A stretch of DNA of 64,000 nucleotides from Rhyacophila brunnea (taxonomy: Eukaryota; Arthropoda; Insecta; Trichoptera; Rhyacophilidae), in the NCBI GenBank assembly GCA_022495005.1, contig JAGYXB010000195.1:124001-188000 (forward strand), in the 5' to 3' direction. The notes beneath the pieces were generated by a model. The model was not told where the DNA came from. It saw nothing but the letters and a program-made list of their open reading frames with translations, and ran no database searches. Each line of letters starts with the position of its first letter. Position 1 is the first letter of the stretch. The position numbers and the translations under genes are program-made. Positions 34,601 to 39,758 of this stretch are shown one piece after another.

Positions 34601-35833
34601 TAGATTATTTATATAAAATTCCGAATGATTTAAAAGCAGGTAAACAAATAGGTGCTCGTATGTATCCATCAGTGGCGAAGGGTGGAGGTAGGCTGTTAAG
34701 ATCCGACATAAATAGTGCACACTAAACTTTGTCAATCATATATATTTGTTTTAATTAAACTAAAACTACAATGTGTAGATCAGCGATTTCCAAACTGGGG
34801 GGCGCACCTCGGACTGTTGCAAAGGGAGGCGCGAAAAGTTTAACACAAATGTAGCCACAGGTTTGCAGTTTGCAAGTGCATAGTTTATTAAACGGCAGCT
34901 AGTTATAAACTATATAAAAAAACAGTTCTTTAAAAGTTATGTTGTGTGCAAACCTGTATGAAGATATGGAGACTAATTGTATTATACCTCATTTTTATAC
35001 TATTGTACATGGCTCCCACAAGAGGGGGGCTGACAGGGATCCAAACTGGGGGCCCGGCGTTGTGGATCGACCAGTTAAGTGAGATAAACACACAACACAA
35101 ATTCGTTCTATTAGTAAAAAAGTCGCCTGCGGCGCTGTTTCGGTTGCAGGATATTATCATTTTATAATATAATTATGTGTATGTGTGATATAATTTTATG
35201 TGATTGTGTGTGATTGATTATAATTCACATGTGGATTTTTTTTATAATTATTTGTAGTGTATTTCCTGACTAATAAAAATGGCTATATGGAAACAAAAAT
35301 CTTCAATTTTGGTTGAATCGAACTGAAGAATAATATAATACTTTGTCAAGAAAATCAATCAATCAAGTACTGCTACCATTTCGTAACATCATATTTATGC
35401 AAAACGGAATTTTCTGCAATAGATGCAATGAAATCCATATATCGAGCCCGTTTAGTAGAAAAAAAGCACTTTGTGTAAAAATGTATTTAATGAAATAAAG
35501 GGGGGGAGGCGCCAAGATTAGATTGTTTTAAAAGGGAGGCGTAGTAACGTAAAGTTTGGAAACCACTGATGTCGACAGTATTCGTTAATTTTAAAAATCA
35601 ATTAAACCCTGCCTAAACCAAACCATAATAGATAATTGCTTTTTCCATTGCAGTTTAACCGAGACATGCAGGTCTGGAACAATAAGATATGGCTGAAGAA
35701 TCCGCTTCTGCTGAAGACAGACAAACACATAAAGGCGTACAGGACTTGGTGCAAACAGTTCTCTACGGAAAACAGCATCAGCTTCGAAGACGCCGTCAGA
35801 ACGATGAAGGACACCAGCAGTATCGACTGGTGA
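4491..35833 (+). CDS. nvd: neverland: Rieske-type cholesterol 7,8-desaturase, 8 coding exons
   Basis: Coding exons are 4491-4670, 5750-5936, 7429-7617, 11823-12001, 28404-28509, 30118-30248, 30464-30634 and 35654-35833. All introns are GT-AG with matching phases, giving 1,323 bp and 440 residues plus TGA. Residues about 29-54 form a hydrophobic membrane anchor. The Rieske [2Fe-2S] motif is C143-x-H145-x17-C163-x2-H166 in exon 3. The mononuclear iron motif is E249-x3-D253-x2-H256-x4-H261 in exon 5. Established for the family: Nvd/DAF-36 oxygenases convert cholesterol to 7-dehydrocholesterol, the entry step of ecdysteroid synthesis, in the prothoracic gland. No frameshift or stop interrupts the reading frame, so the gene looks functional. 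Intron 4 is 16.4 kb; introns 3 and 7 are 4-5 kb, and all three are filled with transposons. The promoter is not recognised. Confidence 0.96.
4800..5035 (-). mobile_element. Family J chimeric SINE/MITE copy, truncated
   Basis: It opens with the J terminus (CACAAGATTTAAGAATGT). It carries the antisense tRNA-like box B (GGATCGAACCTGCATCTC) at about 4932-4950 and is cut off after the box A region. It lies in nvd intron 1. Confidence 0.75.
5250..5465. repeat. Dispersed repeat, inverted copy at 55195-55420
   Basis: Both loci share CCGATAGGCTATATTCAATA, the GGGTTTTGAATGTGTG region and GGACACGTGTTTAAG in opposite orientations. Class unknown. Confidence 0.65.
5505..5665 (-). mobile_element. tRNA-derived SINE, family S3
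   Basis: On the - strand a box B (GGTTCGATTCCCGGTGAGG) is preceded by a tRNA-like body. The same antisense CCTCACCGGGAATCGAACCC block recurs at 8525-8700, 50945-51125 and 63815-63980. Confidence 0.7.
5750..5936 (+). CDS. nvd: nvd coding exon 2 (residues 61-122 and part of 123)
   Basis: The acceptor is TTGGCAG ending at 5749 and the donor is GTAAGT at 5937. The exon encodes the conserved PPPYPNGWYG block just before the Rieske domain. It ends one base into a glycine codon that is completed by exon 3. Confidence 0.93.
5937..6851. other. nvd intron 2, left part
   Basis: AT-rich intron sequence. At about 6053-6080 it contains a short block (AGTTATACTTCTTTGGCGTA) that recurs inverted at about 15645-15670. 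Otherwise nothing is recognised. Confidence 0.5.
6852..7372. mobile_element. Family D element, complete
   Basis: Terminal inverted repeats: CAGTGGCGAAGGGTGAAGAT at the left and its near-complement ending CCCTCGCCACTG at 7372, 521 bp in all. No coding capacity. It lies in nvd intron 2 and ends 56 bp before exon 3. No clear TSD. Confidence 0.8.
7429..7617 (+). CDS. nvd: nvd coding exon 3 (Rieske [2Fe-2S] domain)
   Basis: The acceptor is TTTTACAG ending at 7428 and the donor is GTGAGG at 7618. It encodes residues 123-186 and carries all four cluster ligands: C143 and H145 in YCPHLGAN, C163 and H166 in CPFHAW. Phase 1 at both ends. Confidence 0.95.
7709..8455 (-). mobile_element. S1 SINE split by a family A insertion
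   Basis: The reverse complement of the SINE at 38871-39100 matches 7709-7799 and then resumes at 8347-8455. Family A sits exactly in the gap, and the target GATATTAG is duplicated on both sides. Confidence 0.8.
7800..8346. mobile_element. Family A hAT-type MITE, complete
   Basis: Starts CAGTGATGTCC and ends TCACTG, 547 bp, flanked by perfect 8-bp TSDs GATATTAG (7792-7799 and 8347-8354). The 8-bp TSD and CAG...CTG ends fit the hAT superfamily. Non-coding. Confidence 0.88.
8525..8700 (-). mobile_element. tRNA-derived SINE, family S3
   Basis: Antisense box B at about 8620-8640 (CACCGGGTATCGAAC) with the same upstream block (AGTAATAGAAATTAAACAAT) as the S3 copy at 63815. Confidence 0.7.
8891..9279. 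mobile_element. Family J chimeric SINE/MITE, complete
   Basis: The two ends, 8891-8931 and 9239-9279, are perfect 41-bp inverted repeats. The core holds an antisense tRNA-like segment (box B about 9024-9040, then a tRNA-sized body to about 9095). It is 389 bp long with no ORF. Inverted termini like these are not a normal SINE feature. Confidence 0.85.
9360..9644 (+). mobile_element. Family J copy, inverted and truncated
   Basis: Reverse-orientation copy of 8891-9279 with a well-preserved tRNA-like core at about 9487-9565: box A near TAGCATAATGGTGG and box B GCAGGTTCGATTCCTGC with a perfect 5-bp T-stem. It stops at 9644, where the LTR element was inserted. The two J copies face each other, so transcripts of the intron could fold back here. 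Confidence 0.8.
9645..10089 (+). repeat. Left LTR
   Basis: 445 bp; four bases longer than the right LTR because of indels in homopolymer runs. Confidence 0.9.
10967..11215. repeat. Imperfect tandem duplication inside the LTR element
   Basis: Units at about 10967-11095 and 11100-11215 share GGCTGGG-GCGACG, CTCTCTCAGCA, CCGCGAACCACTA and GTGCTGCATCCGA. They make up much of the element's 3' interior. Confidence 0.75.
11347..11787 (+). repeat. Right LTR
   Basis: 441 bp, nearly identical to the left LTR. It ends 35 bp before nvd exon 4. Confidence 0.9.
11823..12001 (+). CDS. nvd: nvd coding exon 4 (residues 186-245)
   Basis: The acceptor is CCTTCCAG ending at 11822 and the donor is GTATGT at 12002. 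It encodes the VRPWHVCEVDD block and the region linking the Rieske domain to the catalytic domain. A young LTR retrotransposon ends at 11787, only 35 bp before this exon, so the branch point may lie in or beside the LTR. Confidence 0.93.
12060..12447. repeat. Family C repeat, inverted orientation
   Basis: Shares the ends and centre of the 55778-56320 copy (TATCGGAAAGAGATACGG, AACCTAACCCAACCTAACAA, GTACATGTTTCCGGACACG). It begins 58 bp after nvd exon 4. Confidence 0.7.
12477..12705. mobile_element. Family D element, truncated
   Basis: Left end CATTGGCGAAGGGTGGAGGT followed by family blocks to GGCAGACTTTAATTGA. The right end is lost. Confidence 0.7.
12706..13358. other. nvd intron 4, unrecognised stretch
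   Basis: AT-rich. An open frame of 92 codons at 12717-12995 resembles no family I recognise and has no splice or start context that would make it a gene. Confidence 0.4.
13367..14285 (+). mobile_element. hAT (Buster-like) element with broken transposase
   Basis: TIRs CAGTGCTCCGCAACC and GGTTGCGGAGCACTG, flanked by perfect 8-bp TSDs ATTTAGAG (13359-13366 and 14286-14293). The TA at the centre of the TSD fits the Buster group (nnnTAnnn). It is 919 bp and keeps only part of a transposase. Confidence 0.92.
13414..13925 (+). pseudogene. hAT transposase fragment, ZBED5/FAM200-like
   Basis: The frame reads LAYMAGNIFEHLHELNKTMQ and continues past a stop at 13756-13758 into FVELINDG and ADW...KKYP..S. 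This resembles the middle of ZBED5/FAM200-type hAT transposases. The N-terminal zinc finger and the C-terminal dimerisation segment are gone, so it cannot be active. Confidence 0.75.
14765..14850 (-). tRNA. tRNA-like pseudogene or SINE head
   Basis: On the - strand, box A (TGGCGTAATGG) is followed by a perfect 5-bp anticodon stem TTCGG/CCGAA enclosing CTGATAA (anticodon GAT), then box B GGTTCGAATCC and a T7 run that could stop Pol III. The T-stem pairs poorly and the acceptor stem only partly, so it is not a functional tRNA gene. A SINE head is equally likely. Confidence 0.5.
16141..17158. mobile_element. Family I hAT-type element with nested G
   Basis: Starts CAGGGCTCGAAAT and ends ATTTCGAGCACTG, flanked by perfect 8-bp TSDs GGTTAAAG (16133-16140 and 17159-17166). 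It is 1,018 bp including the nested G element. No intact ORF. Confidence 0.9.
16275..16619 (-). mobile_element. Family G MITE nested in I
   Basis: CAATGACATTA termini in reverse orientation, 345 bp, with perfect 8-bp TSDs CATGTACG (16267-16274 and 16620-16627). Confidence 0.9.
18065..18163. mobile_element. Family E hAT, right end only
   Basis: GGGAGGCGTAGTAACATAAA and GTTTGGAAACCACTG match the right end of the complete E element at 34781-35568. The left end is absent. Confidence 0.7.
18500..19145 (+). pseudogene. LINE ORF2 C-terminal fragment
   Basis: Across at least two stops and a frame change the region reads VRCYVLSILFYGMEVWTL, MWLYRRILKIPWTE, KLQYLGHIMRG and WLKNLRDW, ending with a stop at about 19125. 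These are hallmarks of a common insect LINE ORF2 tail. No YADD motif remains. It is 5'-truncated and dead. Confidence 0.8.
19146..19345. repeat. Family D fragment
   Basis: GTGCACACTAAACTATGACT and later AACGAAAACAAATAATTATG match family D interiors. Confidence 0.55.
19440..20010 (-). repeat. Two antisense fragments of a Tc1/mariner-like element
   Basis: About 19500-19650 and 19880-20000 both hold ATCTTTCCATGATGATTTGC and AACAATACTGAA, the reverse of the 5' region of the transposase element at 52735-53815. Confidence 0.7.
20010..21590. other. nvd intron 4, AT-rich, unrecognised
   Basis: No coding frame, TIR or TSD was found over about 1.6 kb. Confidence 0.5.
21598..23527. mobile_element. hAT-like element rich in ACCGGT motifs, with nested G
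   Basis: Left end CAGGGATTGCAATACC and right end GGTATTGCAATCCCTA form a TIR pair. Both ends are rich in ACCGGTATT. A related end recurs at 39185-39300. No TSD was found, so the pairing is probable rather than proven. At 22340-22460 a frame reads LCDECHVLEDIVHY, like the zinc knuckle at the tail of a LINE. Confidence 0.6.
21920..22276 (+). mobile_element. Family G MITE, complete
   Basis: CAATGACATTA termini, 357 bp, with perfect 8-bp TSDs ATTCTACC (21912-21919 and 22277-22284). Contains two internal repeat units. Confidence 0.92.
23528..24301. other. nvd intron 4, unrecognised stretch
   Basis: A cluster of GTGCA/TGCAC words at 24025-24130 is the only visible structure. No gene. Confidence 0.4.
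24375..25208. mobile_element. Family H MITE inside outer G
   Basis: TIRs CATTGATATACTACT and AGTAGTATATCAATG with perfect 8-bp TSDs GCCAAATG (24367-24374 and 25209-25216). 834 bp, non-coding, and itself interrupted by another G copy. I know of no other H copy in the window. Confidence 0.9.
24740..25088 (-). mobile_element. Inner family G MITE inside H
   Basis: CAATGACATTA termini in reverse orientation, with TSDs GTCTCAAC and GTCTTAAC (7 of 8 matching) at 24732-24739 and 25089-25096. Confidence 0.88.
25231..26170 (+). repeat. 120-bp minisatellite in outer G, seven units
   Basis: The start ACGCCATTACAATAAAGGTG recurs at about 25232, 25352 (variant), 25652, 25772, 25892, 26012 and 26132, exactly 120 bp apart except where the I element is inserted. 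Each unit includes GGGTCTGCCGAATGGTTCGG. Confidence 0.92.
25403..25651. mobile_element. Family I MITE inside the G array
   Basis: Starts CAGGGCTCGAAAT and ends ATTTCGAGCCCTG, 249 bp. The flanks do not match (GTGATATC and ACGCCATT), unlike other I copies. Confidence 0.85.
26309..26893. mobile_element. Family A hAT-type MITE, complete
   Basis: CAGTGACTTCC start and GACGTCACTG end, 585 bp, with perfect 8-bp TSDs CATTTACC (26301-26308 and 26894-26901). Confidence 0.9.
26902..27854. other. nvd intron 4, hairpin and minor repeats
   Basis: Contains a 22-bp-arm hairpin at 27053-27105, a G14 run near 27393-27406, and GGCCC-rich blocks at 27610-27680 that recur in the hAT elements at 13367, 34781 and 42043. 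No gene. Confidence 0.5.
27855..28237. mobile_element. Family B TTAA MITE
   Basis: TTAA at both ends (27855-27858 and 28234-28237). Shares CATCAGTGAAACG, the GTAAAGATGACTAAAAAC block and the CGCATCGCCTAGC block with copies at 30706, 33303, 56383 and 62097. Confidence 0.8.
28404..28509 (+). CDS. nvd: nvd coding exon 5 (mononuclear iron site)
   Basis: The acceptor is TTTTTCAG ending at 28403 and the donor is GTGAGT at 28510. In 106 bp it encodes residues 246-280 and the first base of codon 281, including E249-x3-D253-x2-H256-x4-H261, the iron-binding signature of Rieske oxygenases. The exon is short, and 16.4 kb of transposon-rich intron precedes it. Confidence 0.93.
28590..29095. other. nvd intron 5, unrecognised
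   Basis: No TIR, TSD or convincing coding frame over about 500 bp. Confidence 0.4.
29096..29470 (-). pseudogene. LINE tail with (CAT)n end
   Basis: The - strand encodes the RTE/Jockey-type ending W-DEL-KFGGNTWQRTTQDR and W-KLGEAF-QQW, followed at the 3' end by an ATG trinucleotide run (CATCATCATCATC on +, 29099-29111). Only the last hundred or so residues remain, with stops. Confidence 0.75.
29484..29940. mobile_element. Long-TIR MITE
   Basis: About 58-bp inverted ends share CTGTCAAAATCAGATCCCAG and GCTTGACATATTGATTCGC. A second inner inverted pair (GTCAAAGTCAGACTA) makes the element largely self-complementary. It lies in nvd intron 5, about 180 bp before exon 6. Confidence 0.85.
30118..30248 (+). 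CDS. nvd: nvd coding exon 6 (residues 281-324)
   Basis: The acceptor is TTTTACAG ending at 30117. The donor at 30249 is GTTGGT, weaker than the gene's other donors, though the next exon joins in frame at phase 0. It encodes the tryptophan-rich WGGKW segment of the catalytic domain. Confidence 0.9.
30464..30634 (+). CDS. nvd: nvd coding exon 7 (residues 325-381)
   Basis: The acceptor is TACACAG ending at 30463 and the donor is GTAAGT at 30635, phase 0 at both ends. It encodes the hydrophobic beta-rich part of the catalytic domain. The upstream intron is only 215 bp, the shortest in the gene and nearly free of repeats. Confidence 0.92.
30938..33105 (-). mobile_element. R1-like non-LTR retrotransposon, 5'-truncated
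   Basis: 2,168 bp flanked by perfect 11-bp TSDs ACTAATAGAAC (30927-30937 and 33106-33116), as expected of target-primed insertion. The ORF starts inside the element at the right end, so the endonuclease domain is missing. The 3' end at 30938 has no poly(A) tail. It lies antisense to nvd in intron 7. Confidence 0.88.
31145..33099 (-). pseudogene. R1-like reverse transcriptase ORF, broken
   Basis: The first frame (33099-31984) has RT motifs FLDIAGAFDTAWW, GCPQGSVLGPLLW and YADDLLLL. A one-base loss just after VTYLG (near 32025) shifts the frame to 31987-31448. That frame ends in a TGA at 31448-31450, beyond which it stays open to 31145 with the C-terminal knuckle C-x-C-x8-H-x4-C. One frameshift and one stop in about 1.95 kb suggest fairly recent death. 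Confidence 0.85.
33303..33639. mobile_element. Family B TTAA MITE, inverted
   Basis: TTAAGGCTATACTTCAG at the left and ATACTCTTAA at the right, opposite in orientation to the copy that ends 36 bp upstream. Confidence 0.85.
33640..34669. other. nvd intron 7, minor repeats
   Basis: Short direct repeats around GAGCTGAAAGAGTGGATGTCC and GAGCGGAAGTCCAACA (33640-33830), and a family C scrap near 34183-34215. Otherwise unrecognised. Confidence 0.4.
34670..35637. mobile_element. Family D element split by hAT E
   Basis: Left end CAGTGGCGAAGGGTGGAGGT at 34670. The sequence breaks at 34780 and resumes at 35569, running to CTAAACCAAACCATAATAGA. The right half is missing and the remnant ends about 16 bp before the nvd exon 8 acceptor. 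Confidence 0.82.
34781..35568. mobile_element. Family E hAT element, non-autonomous
   Basis: TIRs CAGCGATTTCCAAAC and GTTTGGAAACCACTG. The flanks GTGTAGAT and ATGTCGAC match at 5 of 8 bases, but both align to the same position of family D, which supports an old 8-bp TSD. 788 bp with no intact transposase. Confidence 0.82.
35654..35833 (+). CDS. nvd: nvd coding exon 8 (C-terminus and stop)
   Basis: The acceptor is CATTGCAG ending at 35653. The exon encodes residues 382-440 and the TGA at 35831-35833. The 60 bp before the acceptor aligns with repeat family D, so a transposon remnant abuts the splice site. No AATAAA is seen close downstream. ATTAAA at 36073-36078 is a weak candidate, but it lies inside a hAT-like remnant. 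Confidence 0.93.
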   Translation, partial: FNRDMQVWNNKIWLKNPLLLKTDKHIKAYRTWCKQFSTENSISFEDAVRTMKDTSSIDW

Positions 35834-35893
35834 AGATGGAATAACTCCATCATTATTTATTCCGAAGAGTCAGGAGCCTAAATGACGTAGGCC

Positions 35894-36380
35894 GCAGGGG
35901 TCGCCAACCTTTTGCATACCATGCGCCAATTTTTTTCACGGATGAGTTCAGATGCGCCATACAACTCAAGCACTTTTTCTACCTTCTTACGTTCACGGTT
36001 GGGGTTAGAAAATAGGGATAGGGGTAGAATCTGCTTCGCTCAGGGGAGGAAAAGGAATAACTCAGTCAAGCAATTAAATTAATTAATTTATGCCAGTTCA
36101 AAAAACAGACGTTTATTGGAGCACCAATCTACAATAGTCAGAAATGATCTCTTGGACGAGAGGGTGATCACTTTCGTGGACCTCGCTGATGGTGCTACAG
36201 CTGCTGGACTATTACTGAGAGCAGCAGACAATTCTTCAAATTTGAATCAGTTATTCGCGACCTTATTTTGCTTTTAATCCATTTCATGGATGAAAATGTT
36301 TGTTCACATCTATATGTCGATCCAAAGTAACATATATAACTTTTTGAAAATATTCTTAGCTTTGGGAAATGTTCACAGGG
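35894..36380 (+). mobile_element. hAT-like left end downstream of nvd
   Basis: CAGGGGTCGCCAACCTTTT is a typical hAT terminus. It is followed by a degenerate hAT-like interior (for example GATGAAAATGTTTGTTCACA). No matching right TIR was seen. Confidence 0.55.
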
Positions 36381-36396
36381 AATGAACGCCAGAAAT

Positions 36397-37160
36397 CAAT
36401 GACGTCCCAAGACAAAATGCCGCCCCTAGGCAGTGCCAAAATGCCGCCACATTTTGTATCACATACAGTACTTTTCATCATCCTTTATGACTCCAATAAC
36501 TAAGAAATGTGTTGTATGGATACATTACTAACAAGATCTAAGTATACCACTAAAATTAATTTAAATGGCATCTCTGCTTCAATAGACAATATTGCGAGTC
36601 TACGGTTTCAGATATGTACATTTAAAAATACACCTGACAACTTCCAAAACTATGACTGGCAAATATATTTGGATAAATTTTAAATTAGGTACCTATGCAC
36701 GTGTCATTGCTGTTCACCAAGAACGTAACGTCCAAGGACAACGGAAGTAAACTAGACATCGCGAACCCAACAAAAACATAAAGTCCTGTTAAAACTTTTA
36801 TAGTACCTAATTAATGTATTATTTTGTTTCCAACCAGTGTCATTACTAAGTTAATGTAGCTTTCTACATATACCTAATGATTCTCCTCGATTTGCCGTCC
36901 TTTCGGTAACTGCCGTCCCCAAGCGACGCTCAATCCGCCTACCCCCGCGGCGCTCGTGGTGCAGTGGGTAAAGCACTGGCCTTCCGCCCGAGCGTTCTGG
37001 GTTCGATTCCCTGTGAGGACACAATATTTATGTGTTTTTCTCAAAGCCTGGGGGTTTGTGATTGTCCAAAATTACTAACAACCACCTTGTACGAAAATCA
37101 AGGACATGGTTATAAATAATTCTAAAAAAAAAAACTGCCCACCCCCACGGGACGTCACTG
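36397..37160. mobile_element. Family A hAT-type MITE with nested SINE
   Basis: CAATGACGTCC start and GACGTCACTG end, with perfect 8-bp TSDs CCAGAAAT (36389-36396 and 37161-37168). An S2 SINE interrupts it. Confidence 0.9.
36946..37133 (+). mobile_element. tRNA-derived SINE, family S2
   Basis: Box A TGGTGCAGTGGG, box B GGTTCGATTCC, a tRNA-unrelated body and an A10-11 tail, flanked by CCGCCTACCCCC and CTGCCCACCCCC (an old 12-bp TSD with two mismatches). Confidence 0.85.
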
Positions 37161-37225
37161 CCAGAAATTAATTATGTCAGAAGTATTTTGATCATTTTAC
37201 TTTTCTGAAAATTATGTAATTACAG

Positions 37226-37582
37226 CAATGACATTAATATGGACGAATCATCTGGAAAAGAAAATGACACTCACTTTATTGTCGGGTCTGCCGAATGGCA
37301 TAATCTGTTCTAACGCCATTACAATAAAGGTGATATTGCCATAAATTCCTGATGCTTTTTGTTGGGTCTGCCAAATGGTTCGGTTCGAACGGGTTCGCTC
37401 AAATGAACATTGACATTAGAAACACTGCTCTAACTCCATCACAATAAAGGTTATATTGCTATAAATTCCCGATGCGTGATATCGCATAATGGAAATTGCG
37501 TGACGTCTACCTATACATGCGAATGCGCGAATTTACTTGCTAGCTACTGTATTGAGTGCGTCGTCCATTAATAATGTCATTG
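37226..37582 (+). mobile_element. Family G MITE, complete
   Basis: 357 bp with perfect 8-bp TSDs AATTACAG (37218-37225 and 37583-37590) and two internal repeat units. The best reference copy for the family. Confidence 0.93.
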
Positions 37583-37909
37583 AATTACAGTACCTAATAA
37601 AACTAAAAAAAGTAATAATAACAGACGAACAATACGTCGCACAGAATGTAGGCTACTGAACGTAAAAATGAAAATAATCGGCGCGCGGTTATTCTACGTC
37701 TATTTTTCGTAACGCTTTTACGTCGGAGATCATGAGTAAAACATGTTCCATGTTAAAAATTGTCACATAATATGCATTATTATATCATAAAAAAAGCGTA
37801 CCGAAAATCATGACAGCATTTTTATTGGAATTATACCTACGACAATGTGTAAATAGGGAATATCTATTTTGAAAAAAATATTCGAAATATCTATTATTGG
37901 GTTGTTTCA

Positions 37910-38390
37910 GAGGTCATCATCGTCATCAGAGGCGCGACAACCAGGTGTGGGTCTTGGCCTCCTCCAACAGCTCCCTCCACCTGTCCCTATCCAGTGTGGC
38001 CACTTTCCAATTCGGTACCCCCAGAATACTGCATCTTTGGCCTGCCTCTTCTTCTACGCCCTATTGGATTGCTGGACATCACTCTCTTTGTCGGTTCATT
38101 GTCATTCATACGGTGCACATGACCTAGCCATCGCAGTTTCCCAATCTTAATTGATTGAACTGCGCTGCAATCTTCGTACAGCCCGTAGAGCTCAGCATTA
38201 TATATTCTTCTCCAATTGGTGCCGTCCCCGATCGGTCCATATATACGGCGGAGAATTTTTCTTTCAAAGATGTTCAGGGCTCGTTCATTTCGCAGACTTA
38301 ATGTCCAGGTTTCCGATGCGTAGGTGACCACCGGCTTTACAAATGTCTTGTAAAGAGTGCTTTTAGTTCGGCGAGATAGTATGCGGGACT
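37910..38390 (-). pseudogene. LINE ORF2 C-terminal fragment
   Basis: The frame at 38331-37987 reads VTYASETWTL, FERKILRRIYGP, KLRWLGHVHRM and RRRRGRPK, a standard LINE ORF2 tail without the catalytic core. Confidence 0.82.
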
Positions 38391-38804
38391 AAAAATGTCT
38401 TAACAGGCCAAAGTAGCATTATTATTCGCAGACATGATTCTCTTGTTGATTTCTTCTGTTGTTTCAGAAGTGGGGATAATTATTTTGATTTCATTTATAT
38501 TATAAGAGAGTTTTATGTAGTGCTATTTTATTATTATTATTATTAAAATAAACTGATTTTAAATTAAATATTTAGTTATTTATTTTTTTATACAATCCCA
38601 TTTCCCTTTCATCGTAAGTATCGATCAAAGAGTAACGATACTTTTATGACGGCCCTAGCGACGAGTGGCCTTGTGGAATGTTCTTTTGATTAAAGCGCGG
38701 AGAGATGTACTATGCGGACTGTCCAAATTACATTTAATTTGAAAGCAATGTTTGCCTCAGATGTCGGCATATTGTGTTAAGTTTCAAATATGTTAATATA
38801 GAAA

Positions 38805-39175
38805 ACGTCATAGCAGCATTTTTTTTCTGATTCCCACCAAAATTGACATTTGTGTTCAGTATTGTTTGGAACCCCACCCATGGTGGCCGCGTTGGACTAT
38901 CACGCCGTAGGTCCCAGGTTCAAATCCTGGGTCTGGCAAATACACATATTGTTTTTCAATTTGTGTCTCTCAGGGTATGGACCTAATAGGTTGAGCAAGT
39001 GGCTGATATCCATTTCTCGTAAAAAGCAAAATTTGTTAATACAAACCTCAACTCTGTGGAGGCCCATATGATCCTATTAGGATCGGACATGGTCGAAAGA
39101 ATTGTTTGGAAAATCATCACGGAATACACAGCTGTACAGGGTATACAAATTAATTATTGTTATTATTAATTATTA
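38805..39175 (+). repeat. Tc1/mariner-like 5' fragment split by SINE S1
   Basis: CACCAAAATTGACATTTGTG and GTTCAGTATTGTTTGGA match the start of the element at 52735. The match resumes after the SINE with AAATCATCACGGA. Confidence 0.78.
38871..39100 (+). mobile_element. tRNA-derived SINE, family S1, complete
   Basis: Box A (TGGTGGCCGCGTTGG) and box B (GGTTCAAATCC) head a 230-bp unit flanked by perfect 10-bp TSDs ATTGTTTGGA (38861-38870 and 39101-39110). Reference copy for S1. The tail is short and not poly(A). Confidence 0.9.
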
Positions 39176-39336
39176 TTGTGTATGCTTTCTTAATAGATAC
39201 CGAAAATACCGGTATTTTTAATTTTGGAAACCGGTATTTCGGTATTAATAAGTAGGTAATTTAATACTGGTTATGAAATACCGGTATTGCAATCCTTACA
39301 ATATGTGCGCTACTGCTAATACAACATAGCTATATA

Positions 39337-39752
39337 CAGTGACGTCCCGTGAGGGTTGGCAGATTGAGCGTCGCTTGGGGGCGGCAGTTACTCGAAGGGC
39401 GGCAAATCGAGGAGAATCATTTGGTATATATAGAAAAAAATAGCTGAAATTATTTTGTTTACATGTTGTACAATAATAGCATAGTAAAAATGGTGTGAAA
39501 ATAATAAATCTGTGTATTGCTAAGTGGTACAAACCAAATGTGTCAGAAATATCAACCAAATATTTATATCTTCATTTAATTTGGTATTTTTTAGTTGTAA
39601 ATATTTTGTAAGTAAGGTCTCCCCATATAACACAATATTTATTATATATTGGAGTCATGAAAGGATAATGAAACATAGGTAGTTACTGTATCAAAAATGG
39701 GACGGCATTTTGGCGCTGCCTCGGGGCGGCATTTTGTTTACGGACGTCACTG
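39337..39752. mobile_element. Family A hAT-type MITE, complete
   Basis: CAGTGACGTCC start and GGACGTCACTG end, 416 bp. Its right TSD appears to be split by the Helitron that starts 6 bp further on. Confidence 0.85.
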
Positions 39753-39758
39753 CCTACA

